The notes under the pieces: generated by a model
Told to the model about the DNA's origin: nothing
Database searches by the model: none
What the model saw: only the letters and a program-made list of their open reading frames with translations
Assembly (NCBI RefSeq): GCF_040581485.1
Contig: NC_090128.1
Span: 2,728,001 to 2,792,000, forward strand
DNA: 64,000 nt
Origin: Linepithema humile
Taxonomy: Eukaryota > Arthropoda > Insecta > Hymenoptera > Formicidae
Reading direction: 5' to 3'
In this document: piece by piece, positions 48,937 to 61,735 of the stretch
Position numbering within the stretch: the stretch's first letter is position 1
How the letters are laid out: every line of letters starts with the position of its first letter
Translations under genes and position numbers: made by a program

Positions 48937-51332
48937 TTAATTATTTTTCGGAATTATATCTGTTGTCATATTAATAAAATGCATTTGTATTGTAATCACC
49001 ATGATAGTTGCAACTGATACATAGAACTGAAAAATATGTTCCTGTTTTATACAATTAGAACAACTTTTTTGAATGTTATACATTATTGAACAGAATGTGA
49101 TAGGAAGCACATCAAAATAACTTTGTAATACTATAATGAAAAATGTGAAGTATAATTAAATAATTAATAATTAAAATGTGAGTCATACCTGACGAATAAA
49201 ATTATAACCAAGATAAAAAAGTCCCATGCCGGAAAATTTTAGTTCTCTTTGTTTTATTTGTAATATAAACTGTAGTGTCTGAATTTAAAGAAATAAGTAG
49301 ATAAATTTACAATACAAATTTATACTATATATAGAATACTTAAAATATTATATAAAATAATTATAATTTACCTGCTCACGCAAGCCTTCGTCGAGATTAT
49401 TGTTTAACAATTTGTGAAGAATCACTATTGTGTCTTTTGTCTAAAATTATATTGGAAATTGATATTTGCAATCGATAGTTTTATATGAAAAAGTAAAATC
49501 AAGCAACTTAAAAAAAATTTCTTTTATTCTGATTTTATTTACTAATATGTTCTTTTATTGTCTCAAAACTTGCGAAATGCTTACTTTTATCAAATATGTA
49601 CATATCATTTTATTGTTACGTATTGTTAATTATATTTTCTTTAATTCTATTATTTACCTTATTGCACACAATCTGACAGATATGATTTAATATCAAAATT
49701 TTTGCGCTAAATGCGAAAGTCCAGCCATATAGAGACATAATATTTAATATTTGTCGAATTGGTGCTTTTCTCCAGTTTATATATAACGTGTTAACTTCGA
49801 TAGTCGTCTCTGCAAAAGATGTAAAATAGCATGCCATTTGCAGCGTTATCTGAATGCTGAATATTTTGTTTAGCTTGCGTGAAATAAGACATAGTTGTAG
49901 ATGGACGTGCCTGTAAATAAAATATAATTACCATAATCGAGAGAAATGCAAATATACTAAGGATATGTGAGAAAACAAAAAGTAAAAAATATCTTTTTTA
50001 AGCAACATGCACACGCAGTCAATTCAACTTTTATAAATAATATAAATAACATTATAGTCCACATATATGGCCCGCATTCCTTGATTTCTGTTCTTCGCTG
50101 TCTAAGTAAAAATAGTTTATTCCAATTGTTGCTATGTTCTATGCTCTCTTCTAACAGATTATGGATGCAATCATTGATTCGTTGAAATCTAACGTTTATA
50201 TATCTGAAAGATAGTAATAAAAAATGAAATCTGATATATATTTATAGCTTCAGGTCACTTTATATCCATAACATTATATCCACAATTTTAGACAACAAAA
50301 TATTTTAAATTTTTTTTTGTTTAAAGAACATCAAAATATTTTAAAAAATGTAAAAAAATTTAAATAATTTAAATCCTATACGCACGCGTGTGTTTCTATA
50401 TAATATTTTTATTATACACTCTATGTAAAATATAATTTAATAATATGTATAATAATATACATATACGGACCCTAAAATAATTCCCCATATCAAATCACTG
50501 AAAGTGGTCATATAGAGGAAGTAATTTCCTACAAAAGGAGCGAAAATGCGAGCAATGTTTGAATAATTATAGTTCAACCATATACTGTCCAAAGTATTCG
50601 TAAAACAAATCAGCACAATCCATCCGATTATTATTCGAATTGTCCAATCGTACAGTCGTTGATATTCATTTGATGTTCCAAGCATTTCCAAAGTTTCGTC
50701 CACAATAGAAATTTTATATAAGCACGTTTTTAAATCCTTAAAACATAATATAAATCAATCATATATAATAGTAAAAATCAATAATATGTCATTAGAATAT
50801 ATAATTAAGATGTAATTGTCAATATCATTAATCTTTGACTAATGTAAAACTAACGGATCAAATATGAACACAAATATTAATCTGTCTAAACATTTTATTT
50901 GTGATAAATAATGAATTAAACAGATTTATTCAGAGATTTCTGAAAAAAATTTGTGTTTGTATATAATCATAAAATATTGAAATTAAATCTCACTATATAA
51001 AACACTCGATTATCAATAAGTAAAGAGTTATAAAAAAATAAAAAGTGTTTAGTTCATAATGCATATACCTTAAAGCGAAGTAGACTGACAAATATGGACG
51101 CAATCGCGATGAACATTACTGCGAAATTTGACCAGGACACATATACGTATGTCGTATAACTAGTGAAGATTACGTAGTAAAAAAGATATATAAAAAGACT
51201 CCATGTACTCAACAAATACAGAAAAGTGAAATGTAATCTAGGTCGTCCGAGAGGATATTCGAATAATGCTAAACCGCACAAAGAGGCGATGGTTAATAGT
51301 GGTGCTAGCGCTGCCTGGATCGTTTTTGTCAT
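48937..51332 (-). CDS. Gustatory receptor copy 12 (subfamily 2), seven exons, intact
   Basis: Predicted seven-TM gustatory receptor of the second subfamily. Exons 5' to 3': 51332-51069, 50736-50471, 50203-50051, 49910-49658, 49440-49372, 49278-49189, 49026-48937, giving 394 aa. It has the same number of exons and identical phases as subfamily 1 despite low sequence similarity. Exon 1 starts MTKTIQAALAPLL. Exon 2 holds SIVDETLEMLGTSNEYQRL and ends at a GG|GTCCGT donor. Exon 3 ends MWTIM at a GTTATT donor. Exon 4 ends NHICQIVCNK. Exon 6 is ELKFSGMGLFYLGYNFIRQ. Exon 7 holds TIMVITIQM, the TM7 motif. GTG-started upstream codons (VISDSEI) lack an ATG. All introns are 332 bp or shorter. Confidence 0.86.
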
Positions 51333-51530
51333 TATCTCCGAATCACTGATCACAAATTTGAATTATAATTTGCTGAGCGAGAGAAAAATATATTTCAATA
51401 TTTCTCGCAAAAATATTAAAGCACTTTTACTATTTTCGTGAATCTTCCAACATTGAAGAATAACACTGTGAGAAACGTCGGGTCAGCTATTCGACCAGCG
51501 AGTATTGAACAATAGAAAAAGCGGACGTGT
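51333..51530 (-). promoter_or_regulatory. Conserved upstream block of subfamily 2 (representative)
   Basis: About 200 bp before the ATG are strongly conserved among copies 12-15 (also 54500-54700, 58169-58370, 61244-61440), more than introns are. Read on the minus strand they contain GACG(T/C)TTCTC(G/A)CAGTGTTATTC, GTTGGAAGAT, a CATAAAAATAG TATA-like site in copies 13-15, and GATCAGTGATTCGGAGATA just before the ATG. TCAGTG matches the arthropod initiator in copies 12 and 13; copies 14 and 15 have TCAATG. Either a promoter or an untranslated leader; which one cannot be decided from sequence. Confidence 0.5.
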
Positions 51531-51848
51531 AATATAGATTATAAGTGTAATTCCTTACGGAATTGTTATCTTTATGTATGTGCAATTTTATAAAGCATGA
51601 ACGACCAAAACTAGTTATATTTGAGTATTTAATTTATCACGCTTTTATGTGGAACTTGTATTCAATGTGTTCAATGTATTCAGTACCTTTAATGCCGAAT
51701 GAAAAATGTTGGAAATGCATTCTTTCTGCAACAACAAATTCACATTTTATTTGTTACTATACAAAACAAATTACATATATGTTTTTAGATTAGTTAGATA
51801 TACATTAGCAGATATACATTAGGATTTTTATATATTTTTATATTGCGT
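51531..51848. other. Spacer between copies 13 and 12
   Basis: Roughly 320 bp between the conserved upstream block of copy 12 and the stop of copy 13. Conserved with 54701-55003, 58371-58660 and 61441-61735. No exon. It holds the AATAAA overlapping the upstream gene's stop codon and a run of ATATACATTAGCAGATATACATTA-type repeats. Confidence 0.65.
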
Positions 51849-54499
51849 TTATTTACTTTTTACTGTGTTAGTAGTTGAATTTATATCATAAGTTACATGC
51901 ATCTGTATTGTAATCACCATGATAGTTGCAATTGATACGTAGAACTAAAAAATATTTTCCTGCTTTATACGATTAACAGCTTTTTTGAACGTTATATGTT
52001 ATTGAACAAAACGTGATAGGAACTTTGTGAAACAACTTTGTAACACAACGATGTAAAAAATGTGGAGTATAATTAAATAATTAATAATAAAAATGTGAGT
52101 CATACCTGACGAATAAAGTTATGACCAAAATAAAAAAGTCCCATACCAGAAAATTTTAGTTCTCTTTGTTTTATTTGTAGTATAAACTGTAGTGTCTAAA
52201 TTTAAATAAATAATTAAGTAAATTTACAATACAAATTTACACTATATATAAAATACTGAATTATTAAATATATATATAATATTATATATATTAAATTATT
52301 ACATGGAATAATTATAATTTACCTGCTCACGCAAGCCTTTGTCGAGATTATTGTTTGTTGACAATTTGTGAAGAATTGCTATTGTGTCCTTTGTCTAAAA
52401 TTATATTGGAAATTGATATTTGCAATCTATAGTTTAGTATAAAAAGTAAAATCGGACAACTATAAAAAAATTTATTCAATTTTGATTTAATTTGCTAATA
52501 CGTTTTTATAATCTCAAAACTTGCAAAATGCTTACTTTTATCAAATATGTACATATCATTTTATTGTTACATATTATTAATTAAATTTTCATTAATTCTA
52601 TTATTTACCTTATTGCACACAATCTGACAGATATGATTTAATATCAAAATTTTTGCGCTAAATGCGAAAGTCCAGCCATAAATACAAATAATACTTAATA
52701 TTTGTCGAATTGTCAGTGCTTTTCTCCAGTTTATATATAACGTGTAAACTTCGACAGTCGTCTCCGCAAAAAATGTAAAATAGCATGCCATTTGCAGCGT
52801 TATCTGAATACTGAATATTCTGTTTAGTTTGCGTGATATAAGACATAGTTGTAGATGGACGTGCCTGTAAATAAAATATAATTACCATTGTTTAGTTTTC
52901 GTTAGCATTATATTACTGTTATTACAGTTAGAAACGCCCTCAAAGAATAGGTTCGTGGATCGCCGCTTACGGCGAGATAGCGCTAGTGTAAGAGGAGAAG
53001 ATATTGCGACACCAAGAAAAAGAGACGTGTACGCTAAGAATAAAAAGATACCCAGCATTCATTTGGTCGTTTCAAGAACAACCATAATCGAGAGAAATGC
53101 AAATATACTAAGGATATGTGAGAAAACAAAAAGTAAAAAATATCTTTTTTAGGCAACATGCACACGCAGCCAATTCAACTTTTATAAATAATATAAATAA
53201 CATTATAGTCCACATATATGGCCCGCATTCCTTGATTTCTGTTCTTCGCTGTCTGAGTAAGATTAATTTCTTTCGATTGTTGCTATCTTCTATGGTCTCT
53301 TCTAATAGGTTATGGATGCAATTATTGATTCGTTGAAATCTGATGTTTATATATCTGGTTTTATTAAAAAATAGTAATTAGGAAAAGTATCTAATCTATA
53401 TTTTTAAGTTTTAAGACACTTTGTAACACTATATCTATAATTTCAAACAATAAAACTATATTCTAAATTTTTTCTTGCTTAAAGAACATCAAAATATTAA
53501 AGAAATCTAAAAAATTTGAAACAATTTAAATATCTTTACACGTTTTCTTATATATTTTTATTACACATTTGTATGCAAAATATAATTTAACGAAATATAT
53601 AAACATACATATACTGACCCTAAAATAATTCCCCACATTAAATCACTAAAAGTGCTCATATGGAGGAAGTGATTTCCTACAAAAGGAGCAAAAATGCGAG
53701 CAATATTTAAATAATCACAGTTTAACCATATACTGTCCAAAGTATTCATGAAACAAATCAGCGCAATCCATCCGATTATTATTCGAATTGTCCAATCGTA
53801 CAGTCGTTGATATTCCTTTGATGTTCCAAGCATTTCCAATGTTTCATCCACAATAGAAATTATATTTAAGCACATTTTCAATTCCTTAAAACATTATACA
53901 AATTAATCATATACAATAGTAAAATATTAAAAATATGTTATTAGAATATATTATTAAAATGTAATTGTTAATATCAGTAATCTTTGACTAACGTAAAACT
54001 AGCGGATTTAAAATATAAACAAAAATATTAATCTGTCTAAGTATTTTATTCGTGATAAATAATGATATAATGGATTAAATTGATTTATTCAGAAGTTTCT
54101 TTAAAAAATTTGTGTTTGTATATAATCAAAAAATATCAAAATTAAATTTTACCACAAAAAAATTCGATTATCAATAAATAAAGCGATATAAAAAAATATA
54201 AAGTGTTTATATTCTGGAGAGTTTATAATATATACCTTAAAACGAAGCAGGCTGACAAATATGGACACCATCGCGATGAACATAAATGTGATATTTATCC
54301 AAGACACGTATATGTATGCCGCATAACTAGAGTAAATTATGTAGTAGAAAAGAAATATATAAAAACTCCATGTAATTAACAAATACAGAAAAGTGAGATA
54401 CAATCTAGGACGTCCGAGAGGATATTCCAATAAGGCTAAACCACACAAAAACGCGATGTTTAATAGTGGTGCTAGCGCTGCCTGGATCGTTTTTGTCAT
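51849..54499 (-). CDS. Gustatory receptor copy 13 (subfamily 2), seven exons, intact
   Basis: Predicted seven-TM gustatory receptor. Exons 5' to 3': 54499-54236, 53884-53619, 53354-53202, 52864-52609, 52394-52323, 52195-52106, 51944-51849, giving 398 aa. It is the closest relative of copy 12. Exon 4 is one codon longer (KALTIRQIL) and exon 5 one codon longer (KLSTNNNLD). The donor after exon 2 is GG|GTCAGT. Exon 7 has TIMVITIQM and the tail NSTTNTVKSK shared with copies 14-16. The stop codon overlaps an AATAAA. Intron 3 contains a 192-bp GC-richer insertion. Spacing to copy 12 is 516 bp. Confidence 0.86.
52889..53080. mobile_element. GC-richer insertion with 5-bp target duplication, intron 3 of copy 13
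   Basis: 192 bp absent from copy 12, whose intron continues without it. ACCAT occurs on both sides (52884-52888 and 53081-53085), a 5-bp target duplication. It has no clear terminal inverted repeats and no poly-A, so the class is unknown. A short plus-strand ORF inside it, rich in Arg, resembles nothing I recognise. Confidence 0.6.
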
Positions 54500-55003
54500 T
54501 ATCTCCGAGTCACTGATCACAAATTTGAACTACAATTTGCTGAGCGACAGAAAAATACATTTCAATATTTCTTGCAATAATGTTAAAACACTTTTGCTAT
54601 TTTTATGGATCTTCCAACATCGCAAGAATAACACTGCGAGAAACGTCGAGTCAGCTATTAGACCAGCGAATATTGAACAATAGAAAAAGTGGACGTGTAA
54701 TAGATTATAGGTGTAGTACCTTACGGAATTGTTATCTTTATGTATATGCAATTTTATAAACCATAAACGACCAAAAATAATTATATCTTAGTATTTCATT
54801 TATCACGCTTTTATGTTGAACTTCAATGTATTCAACATATTTAATGCCGAATAAAAAATGTTGAAAATGCAATGCATTTTTTCTAACAACAAATTCACAT
54901 TTTATTTGTTATTATACGAAACAAATTACATATATCTTTTTAGATTAATTAGATATACATTAGCAGATATACATTATGATTATTACATATTTTTATATTG
55001 CGT

Positions 55004-58000
55004 TTATTTACTTTTTACTGTGTTAGTAGATGAATTTATATCATCATACGTATAAGTTATATGCATTTGTATTATAATCACCACGACAGTCGCCACTGAT
55101 GTGTAGAACTAAAAAAAAATGGTATTTTACAAAATGAGAATATAGGCTGCTTATGTACATAGTATAAAGAAGAATTTCAATACAATAAATACAATAAATA
55201 ATAATAAATGTAAACAATTAAGTAATAAACAATATCGTCATTATAAAATTTACAGAAATCTGAAAAAGATTCTGAGAGAAATCTGACAGAAATATAAAGT
55301 AATACTTTGTGATTCTATTTTATAGTAATTTATATTTTTGCAAAATGTGAAACACATACCCGGCGAATAAAATTGTTACCAAAGTAAAAAAGCCTCATAC
55401 CAAAAAACTGGATTTCTCTCTGTTTTATTTGTAATACAAATTGTAGAGCCTGAATTCAAATAAAAGAAACGGATAAATGCAAAATTTACACACACTATGC
55501 ACATGAGGTAATTGAAAAATAATTATATAACGTTATTATAATTTACTTGTTCGCGTAAGTCTTTGTCGGGACTGCTATTAGATAATTTGTAAAGAATAAC
55601 AATTGCTTCAGTCGCCTGAAATATTGTTTATATGAAATTAAAACTCGCTGTTCATGTCAAAAATTTTATACAAAAGACATACGATCAAATAACTTGAAAA
55701 AAGATTATTCAACATTAACTTTATTCGCTACTTATATTTATTGTTGAAAAATTGGAAATGTTATTAACGTTCTTATTAATTTTATATTATTATATTTTTG
55801 CTATTTAAGTTTGTTACCTGTTCACTAACAATCTGACAAACATAATTTAATGCGAGAAATTTTATGCTATGTACGATAATCCAAAAATAATTGAATGAGC
55901 TATCCAAAACTTGTCCAAATGTAGTTGCATTTGTTAGAAGAAACGTATAAATCATGCAACAATTCTCTATGACACATATAAAAATATACATCATTTGTAG
56001 TGTCATCTGTACACTGAATATTTTGTTCAGGTCACGTGATATAAGACATAGCTGCAGATGAACATGCCTGTAATCAAATTATAATTTCCATAATTAAATT
56101 AGACTACAAATACGTGTATAAAAAACAAGAATATTTTCATCGACGAAAATATGTACAATTCAAGCTTTATCAAAAATTTTAGATTTACTCGTTTTGTAAT
56201 TCAATTTTTTAAGTACATTGTAAATATATTATAATCTTTAAAAAAATATATGTATGATTACGTTTTTCAAAAACCTAATTAATATATAGAAACTTTAATT
56301 ATTAATTAAACATATATAATTTAAAAAATTACATTATAATCCACATAAATTTCCTGCGTTCCTTAATTTTGATAAATTTTATTCTTTGCTGATATTCTTC
56401 TCCAAAAATTAAATTTTCTTGTTTTGTATACTTTATGTCGTCTTTTATCAGATTTTCAAGGTGCTCATTAATTCGCTGGAATCTGGAGGCTATATAACTA
56501 AATTTAATAAAGAATTGCAGTTGTAAAATAATTTTATATTTGACGATAAGTTTATATCATTCAAGACATTACTATTAATATTCCCATACAGCACAGAACA
56601 TTGCAATTACATTGCAGCAATGTTACAATCTTGCAAGTTGCAATGTAATATTGTTGAAACATTATTGCAACCTGTAATTGTAATATTTCATGAGAATGTG
56701 ACAGCAGCATTCCAACAACATTGCAATAGCAATATTCGGTGATCGCTAGTTCGTTCGTTTACCGCTATGCGACGCGCACACTAATTGCAAAATCTATCTC
56801 GTATTTAAGTTTTAGTCATGATGATTATATGAAACTTGCAAAGAGTGGCTAGTAAGATTAAAGACATAGTAATTATTTTTATCAGTTTAATTTTTCTGAT
56901 ACGACCTCAACACAGGGAATTCAGATATTGAACTGATTGTTCAAAAATCGAACAGATAAATGTCCGAATAAATAAAAATATATGCAACATTATTCTAAGA
57001 TTGCAATAACAATGCATTATTGCAAATTTATTACATTGCAATATTACTGTAATATTTCGTTACAATCTTCCTAAAAGCGGACATTTTAACGTTGCTGCAA
57101 TTCCACAGCAATAATGCAACAACATTTTGCAGTAAATTTGCAATATTGCAACATTGCGATGAAAGATTGATGCAATGTGTATGCAATCTTTGTGTGCTGT
57201 ATGGGTTGTTTTTTTCTCATTCCTTTAATTTTATTTCTTGTTCATAAACATAATTTTATTTTTTTGCCACAAAAATTCATAAGACTTATAAAAATAACAA
57301 TATTAATAAAATTTTATTCCAAATCTCATAAAAAAATTTTGAAATATTTAAGAAAATGAGAAAAAAGTCTATGTTTTATTCATTTAAAAAAAATATTTTT
57401 ATTACATTTTTGTCTATTTTGCAGTACCTTTACAAAGTATGCATATACTGACCTCAAAATAATTCCCCACATAACACTATTAAGACAGCTGACATGATAT
57501 ATATAATTTGCTACAAATGGAACAAGTATACGAGCAATGCTAAAATACTCGTAATTCAACCAAAAACTATCCACAATATCCATGACACAAACCAGTATAA
57601 TCCATATGATAATTGTTCGAACTGTCAATTTATACAACCATTGGTAATCCTTTGGTGTTCGGAACACTTTTAATGTATCATCCACAATAGAAAGTTGATG
57701 TAAACACATTTTTAATTCCTTAAAGATAATATTACTAAATTGAAAACTGTCAAATATAACATTATTATCAGTCTTAAATATAGAATTCGCTAATTTAAAA
57801 TATAAAAATATTCGATATTTATAATTATGACAAAATAATTAATAAAAGAAAGACAAAAGAATTAAGATACTGTAAATTCAAAATATATATTTCAGAAATT
57901 CTACCTTGCAGCATATTAAGTTGACAAACGTTGACACAAGTGTGATGAATATTTCTATTTTACACAGCAAGGTGAAATATACGAACGCCGTATGACTAGT

Positions 58001-58168
58001 ATAAATTAAGTAGTAGAAAAGATACGAGTAAAGGCCCCATATGATTAAAAAGTACAAGCAAATAAAATATAACCTGGATCGTTCAAAAGAATATTCTAAA
58101 TAACCTAAACCGCAGAAAAACCAAATTATGAATAATGGTGCTAGCGCTGCTTGAATCGTTTTTGTCAT
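55004..58168 (-). CDS. Gustatory receptor copy 14 (subfamily 2), seven exons, intact
   Basis: Predicted seven-TM gustatory receptor. Exons 5' to 3': 58168-57905, 57718-57453, 56497-56333, 56067-55818, 55615-55547, 55449-55360, 55108-55004, giving 402 aa. Copies 14, 15 and 16 form a tight set distinct from 12 and 13. Exon 3 is longer (165 nt, ending RRKFMWIIM), exon 4 ends YVCQIVSEQ at a GTAACA donor, and exon 6 ends FIRR. In exon 6 the usual GMGLFYLG is GMRLFYFG, an Arg fixed in all three. Exon 7 has TVVVIIIQM, tail DDINSSTNTVKSK. Intron 2 (955 bp) is enlarged by a MITE; the other introns are 250 to 265 bp or less. Confidence 0.86.
56583..57205. mobile_element. MITE in intron 2 of copy 14
   Basis: About 623 bp with terminal inverted repeats CCCATACAGCACA and TGTGCTGTATGGG. 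The interior is dense in TTGCAAT/ATTGCAA-type words (over a dozen, both orientations), so long stretches can pair with one another. Copies 15 and 16 have the uninterrupted site (AATATTGTTTTCTT), dating the insertion after their split. No transposase is present; the family is unknown. Confidence 0.8.
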
Positions 58169-58660
58169 TATCTCCGAATCATTGATCACAAATTTGAATT
58201 ACAATTTGCTGAGCGAGAGAAAAATACATTTCAATATTTCTCGCAAGAATGTTTAAACACTTTTGCTATTTTTATGGATCTTCCAACATCGCAAGAATAA
58301 CACTGCGAGAAACGTCGAGTCAGCTATTCGACCAGCGAGTATTGAACAATAGAAAAAGCGGACGTGTAATAGATTATAAGTGCTTTACGGAATTGTTATC
58401 TTTATGTATATGCAATTTTATTAAGCATTAACGACCAAAAATAATTATATCTTAGTATTTCACGCTATTATATTGAAGTTTAAAGTATTCAATACATTTA
58501 ATGACGAATGAAAAATGTTGAAAATGCCATGCATACTTTCTAACAACAAATTCACATTTTATTTGTTATTGTACGAAACAAATTACATATATCTTTTTAG
58601 ATTAATTAGATATACATTAGCAGATATACATTATAATTATTACATATTTTTATATTGCGT

Positions 58661-61243
58661 TTATTTACTTTTTACTGTGTTAGTAGATGTATTTATATCA
58701 TCATACGTATAAGTTATATGCATCTGTATTATAATCACTACGACAGTCGCCACTGATGTGTAGAACTAAAAAAAAATGTTATTTTACAAAATGAGAATAT
58801 AGGCTGCTTATGTACATAGTATAAAGAAGAATTTCAATACAATAAATACAATAAATAATAATAAATGTAAACAATTAAGTAATACACAATATCGTCATTA
58901 TAAAATTTACAGAAATCTAAAAAAGATTCTGAGAAAAATCTGACAGAAATATAAAGTAATACTTTGTGATTCTATTTTATAGTAATTTATATTTTTGCAA
59001 AATGTAAAACACATACCCGGCGAATAAAATTGTTACCAAAGTAAAAAAGCCTCATACCATAAAACTGGACTTCTCTCTGTTTTATTTGTAATACAAATTG
59101 TAGAACCTGAATTCAAATAGAAAAAAACGGATAAATGCAAAATTTAAACACACTATGCGCATGAGGTAATTGAAGAATAATTATATAACGTTATTATAAT
59201 TTACTTGTTCGCGCAAGTCTTTGTCGGGACTGCTATCAGATAATTTGTAAAGAATTACAATTGCTTCAGCCGCCTGAAATAATGTTCATATGAAATTAAA
59301 ACTCGCCGTTCATGTCAAAAGTTTTATACAAAAAACAAATGATCAAATAACTTGGAAAAAATTATTCAACATTAGCTTTATTCGCTACCTACATTTATCG
59401 TTAAAAAATTGAAAATGTTATTAACGTTCCTATTAATTTTATATTATTATATTTTTGCTATTTAAGTTTGTTACCTGTTCACTGACAATCTGACAGACAT
59501 AATTTAATGTGAGAAATTTCATGCTTTGCACGATAATCCAAAAATAATTAAATGAGCGATCTAAGACTTGTCCAAATGTAGTTGCATTTGTTAGTAGTGA
59601 TGTGTAAATTATGCAACAATTATTTATGAAACATATAAAAATAGACATCATTTGTAGCGTTATCTGTACACTGAATATTTTGTTCAGGTCACGTGATATA
59701 AGACATAGCTGTAAATGAACATGCCTGTAATCAAATTATAATTTCCATAATTAAATTAGATTACAAATACGTATATAAAAAACAAGAATATTTTCATTGA
59801 CAAAAATATGTACAATTCAAGCTTTACCAAAAATTTTAGATTTACTTGTTTTCTAATTCAATTTTTTGAGTACATTGTAAATATATTATAATCTTTAAAA
59901 AAATATATGTATAATAACGTTTTTTAAACACCTAATTAATATATAGTAACTTTAATTATTAATTAAACATGTGTCATTTTAAAAATTACATTATAATCCA
60001 CATAAATTTCCTGCGTTTCTTTATTTTATGAAATTTTATTCTTTGTTGATATTCTTCTCCTAAAATTAGACTTTCATGTCTTGTATACTTTATATCGTCT
60101 TTTATCAGATTTTTAAGGTGCTTATTAATTTGCTGGAATCTGGAGGCTATATATCTAAATTAAATAAAGAATTACAGTTGTAAAATAATTTTATATTTAA
60201 CAATAAGTTTATATCATTCAAGACATTACTAATAATATTGTTTTCTTCTCATTTTTTTAATCTTGTTTCTTGTTCATAAATATAATTTTATTATTTTGCT
60301 ACAAAAATTTATAACACTTGTCAAAATAACAATATTGATAAAATTTTATTTCAAATCTCATTAAAAAATTTCAAAATATTTAAGAAAAACAGAAAAAATT
60401 ATATGTTTTACTCATTTTTTAAAAATATTCTTATTAGATATTTGTCTACTTTGCAATAGACTTTACAAAGTATACATATACCGACCTCAGAATAATTCCC
60501 CACATTATACTATTGAGGCAGCTGACATGATATATATAATTTGCCACAAATGGAACAAATATGCGAGTAATGCTAAAATAGTCGTAATTCAACCAAAAAC
60601 TATCCATTATATCCGAGAGACAAACCAGTGTAGTCCATATGATTATTGTTCGAATTGTCAATTTATGCAACCATTGGTAATCCTTTGGTGTTCCGAACAC
60701 TTTTAATGTATCATTCACAATGGAAAGTTTATGTAAACATATTTTTAATTCCTTAAAGATAACATTGCTCAATTAAAGACGTGCTGAATAACATTGTTAT
60801 CAATTTTAAATATTGAATTTGCTAATTTAAAATATAAAAATATTTGATACCGATAGATCATGATCAAAAAGTCTCTTGAAAATTCATGTTCATCTATAAT
60901 TATGACAAAATAATTAATAAAAAAAAGACAAAAGAATTAAGATACTGCAAATTCGAAATATATATTTCAGAAAATCTACCTTGCAGTATATTAAGTTGAC
61001 AAATGTTGACACAAGTGTGATGAATATTTCTATTTTACACAGCAAGGTAAAATATACGAACGCCGTATGACTAGTATAAATTAAGTAGTAAAAAAAATAC
61101 GAGTAAAGACCCCATATGATTAAAAAGTACAAGCAAATAAAATATAACCTGGATCGTTCAAAGGAATATTTTAAATAACTTAAACCGCAGAACAACCAAA
61201 TTATGAATAATGGTGCTAGCGCTGCTTGGATTGTTTTTGTCAT
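58661..61243 (-). CDS. Gustatory receptor copy 15 (subfamily 2), seven exons, intact
   Basis: Predicted seven-TM gustatory receptor. Exons 5' to 3': 61243-60980, 60751-60486, 60154-59990, 59724-59475, 59273-59205, 59106-59017, 58765-58661, giving 402 aa. Nearly identical to copies 14 and 16. Exon 1 has IIWLFCGLSYLKYSFERSR. Exon 2 has SIVNDTLKVFGTPKDYQWLH and ends at AG|GTCGGT. Exon 6 reads REVQFYGMRLFYFGNNFIRR. Exon 7 has TVVVIIIQM, tail DDINTSTNTVKSK. All introns are under 350 bp. The gene lies 492 bp from copy 14's start and 492 bp from copy 16's stop. Confidence 0.86.
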
Positions 61244-61735
61244 TATCTCCGAATCATTGATCACAAATTTGAATTACAATTTGCTGAGCGAGAGAAAAAT
61301 ACATTTCAATATTTTTTGCAAGACTGTTTAAACACTTTTGCTATTTTTATGGATCTTCCAACATCGCAAGAATAACACTGCGAGAAACGTCGAGTCAGCT
61401 ATTCGACCAGCAAGTATTGTACAATAGAAAAAGCGGACGTGTAATAGATTATAAGTACCTTACGGAATTGTTATCTTTATGTATATGCAATTTTATTAAG
61501 CATTAACGACCAAAAATAATTATATCTTAGTATTTCACGCTATTATATTGAAGTTTAAAATATTCAACACATTTAATGCCGAATAAAAAATGTTGAAAAT
61601 GCCATGCATACTTTCTAACAACAAATTCACATTTTATTTGTTATTATACGAAACAAATTACATATATCTTTTTAGATTAATTAGATATACATTGGCAGAT
61701 ATACATTATGATTATTACATATTTTTATATTGCGT

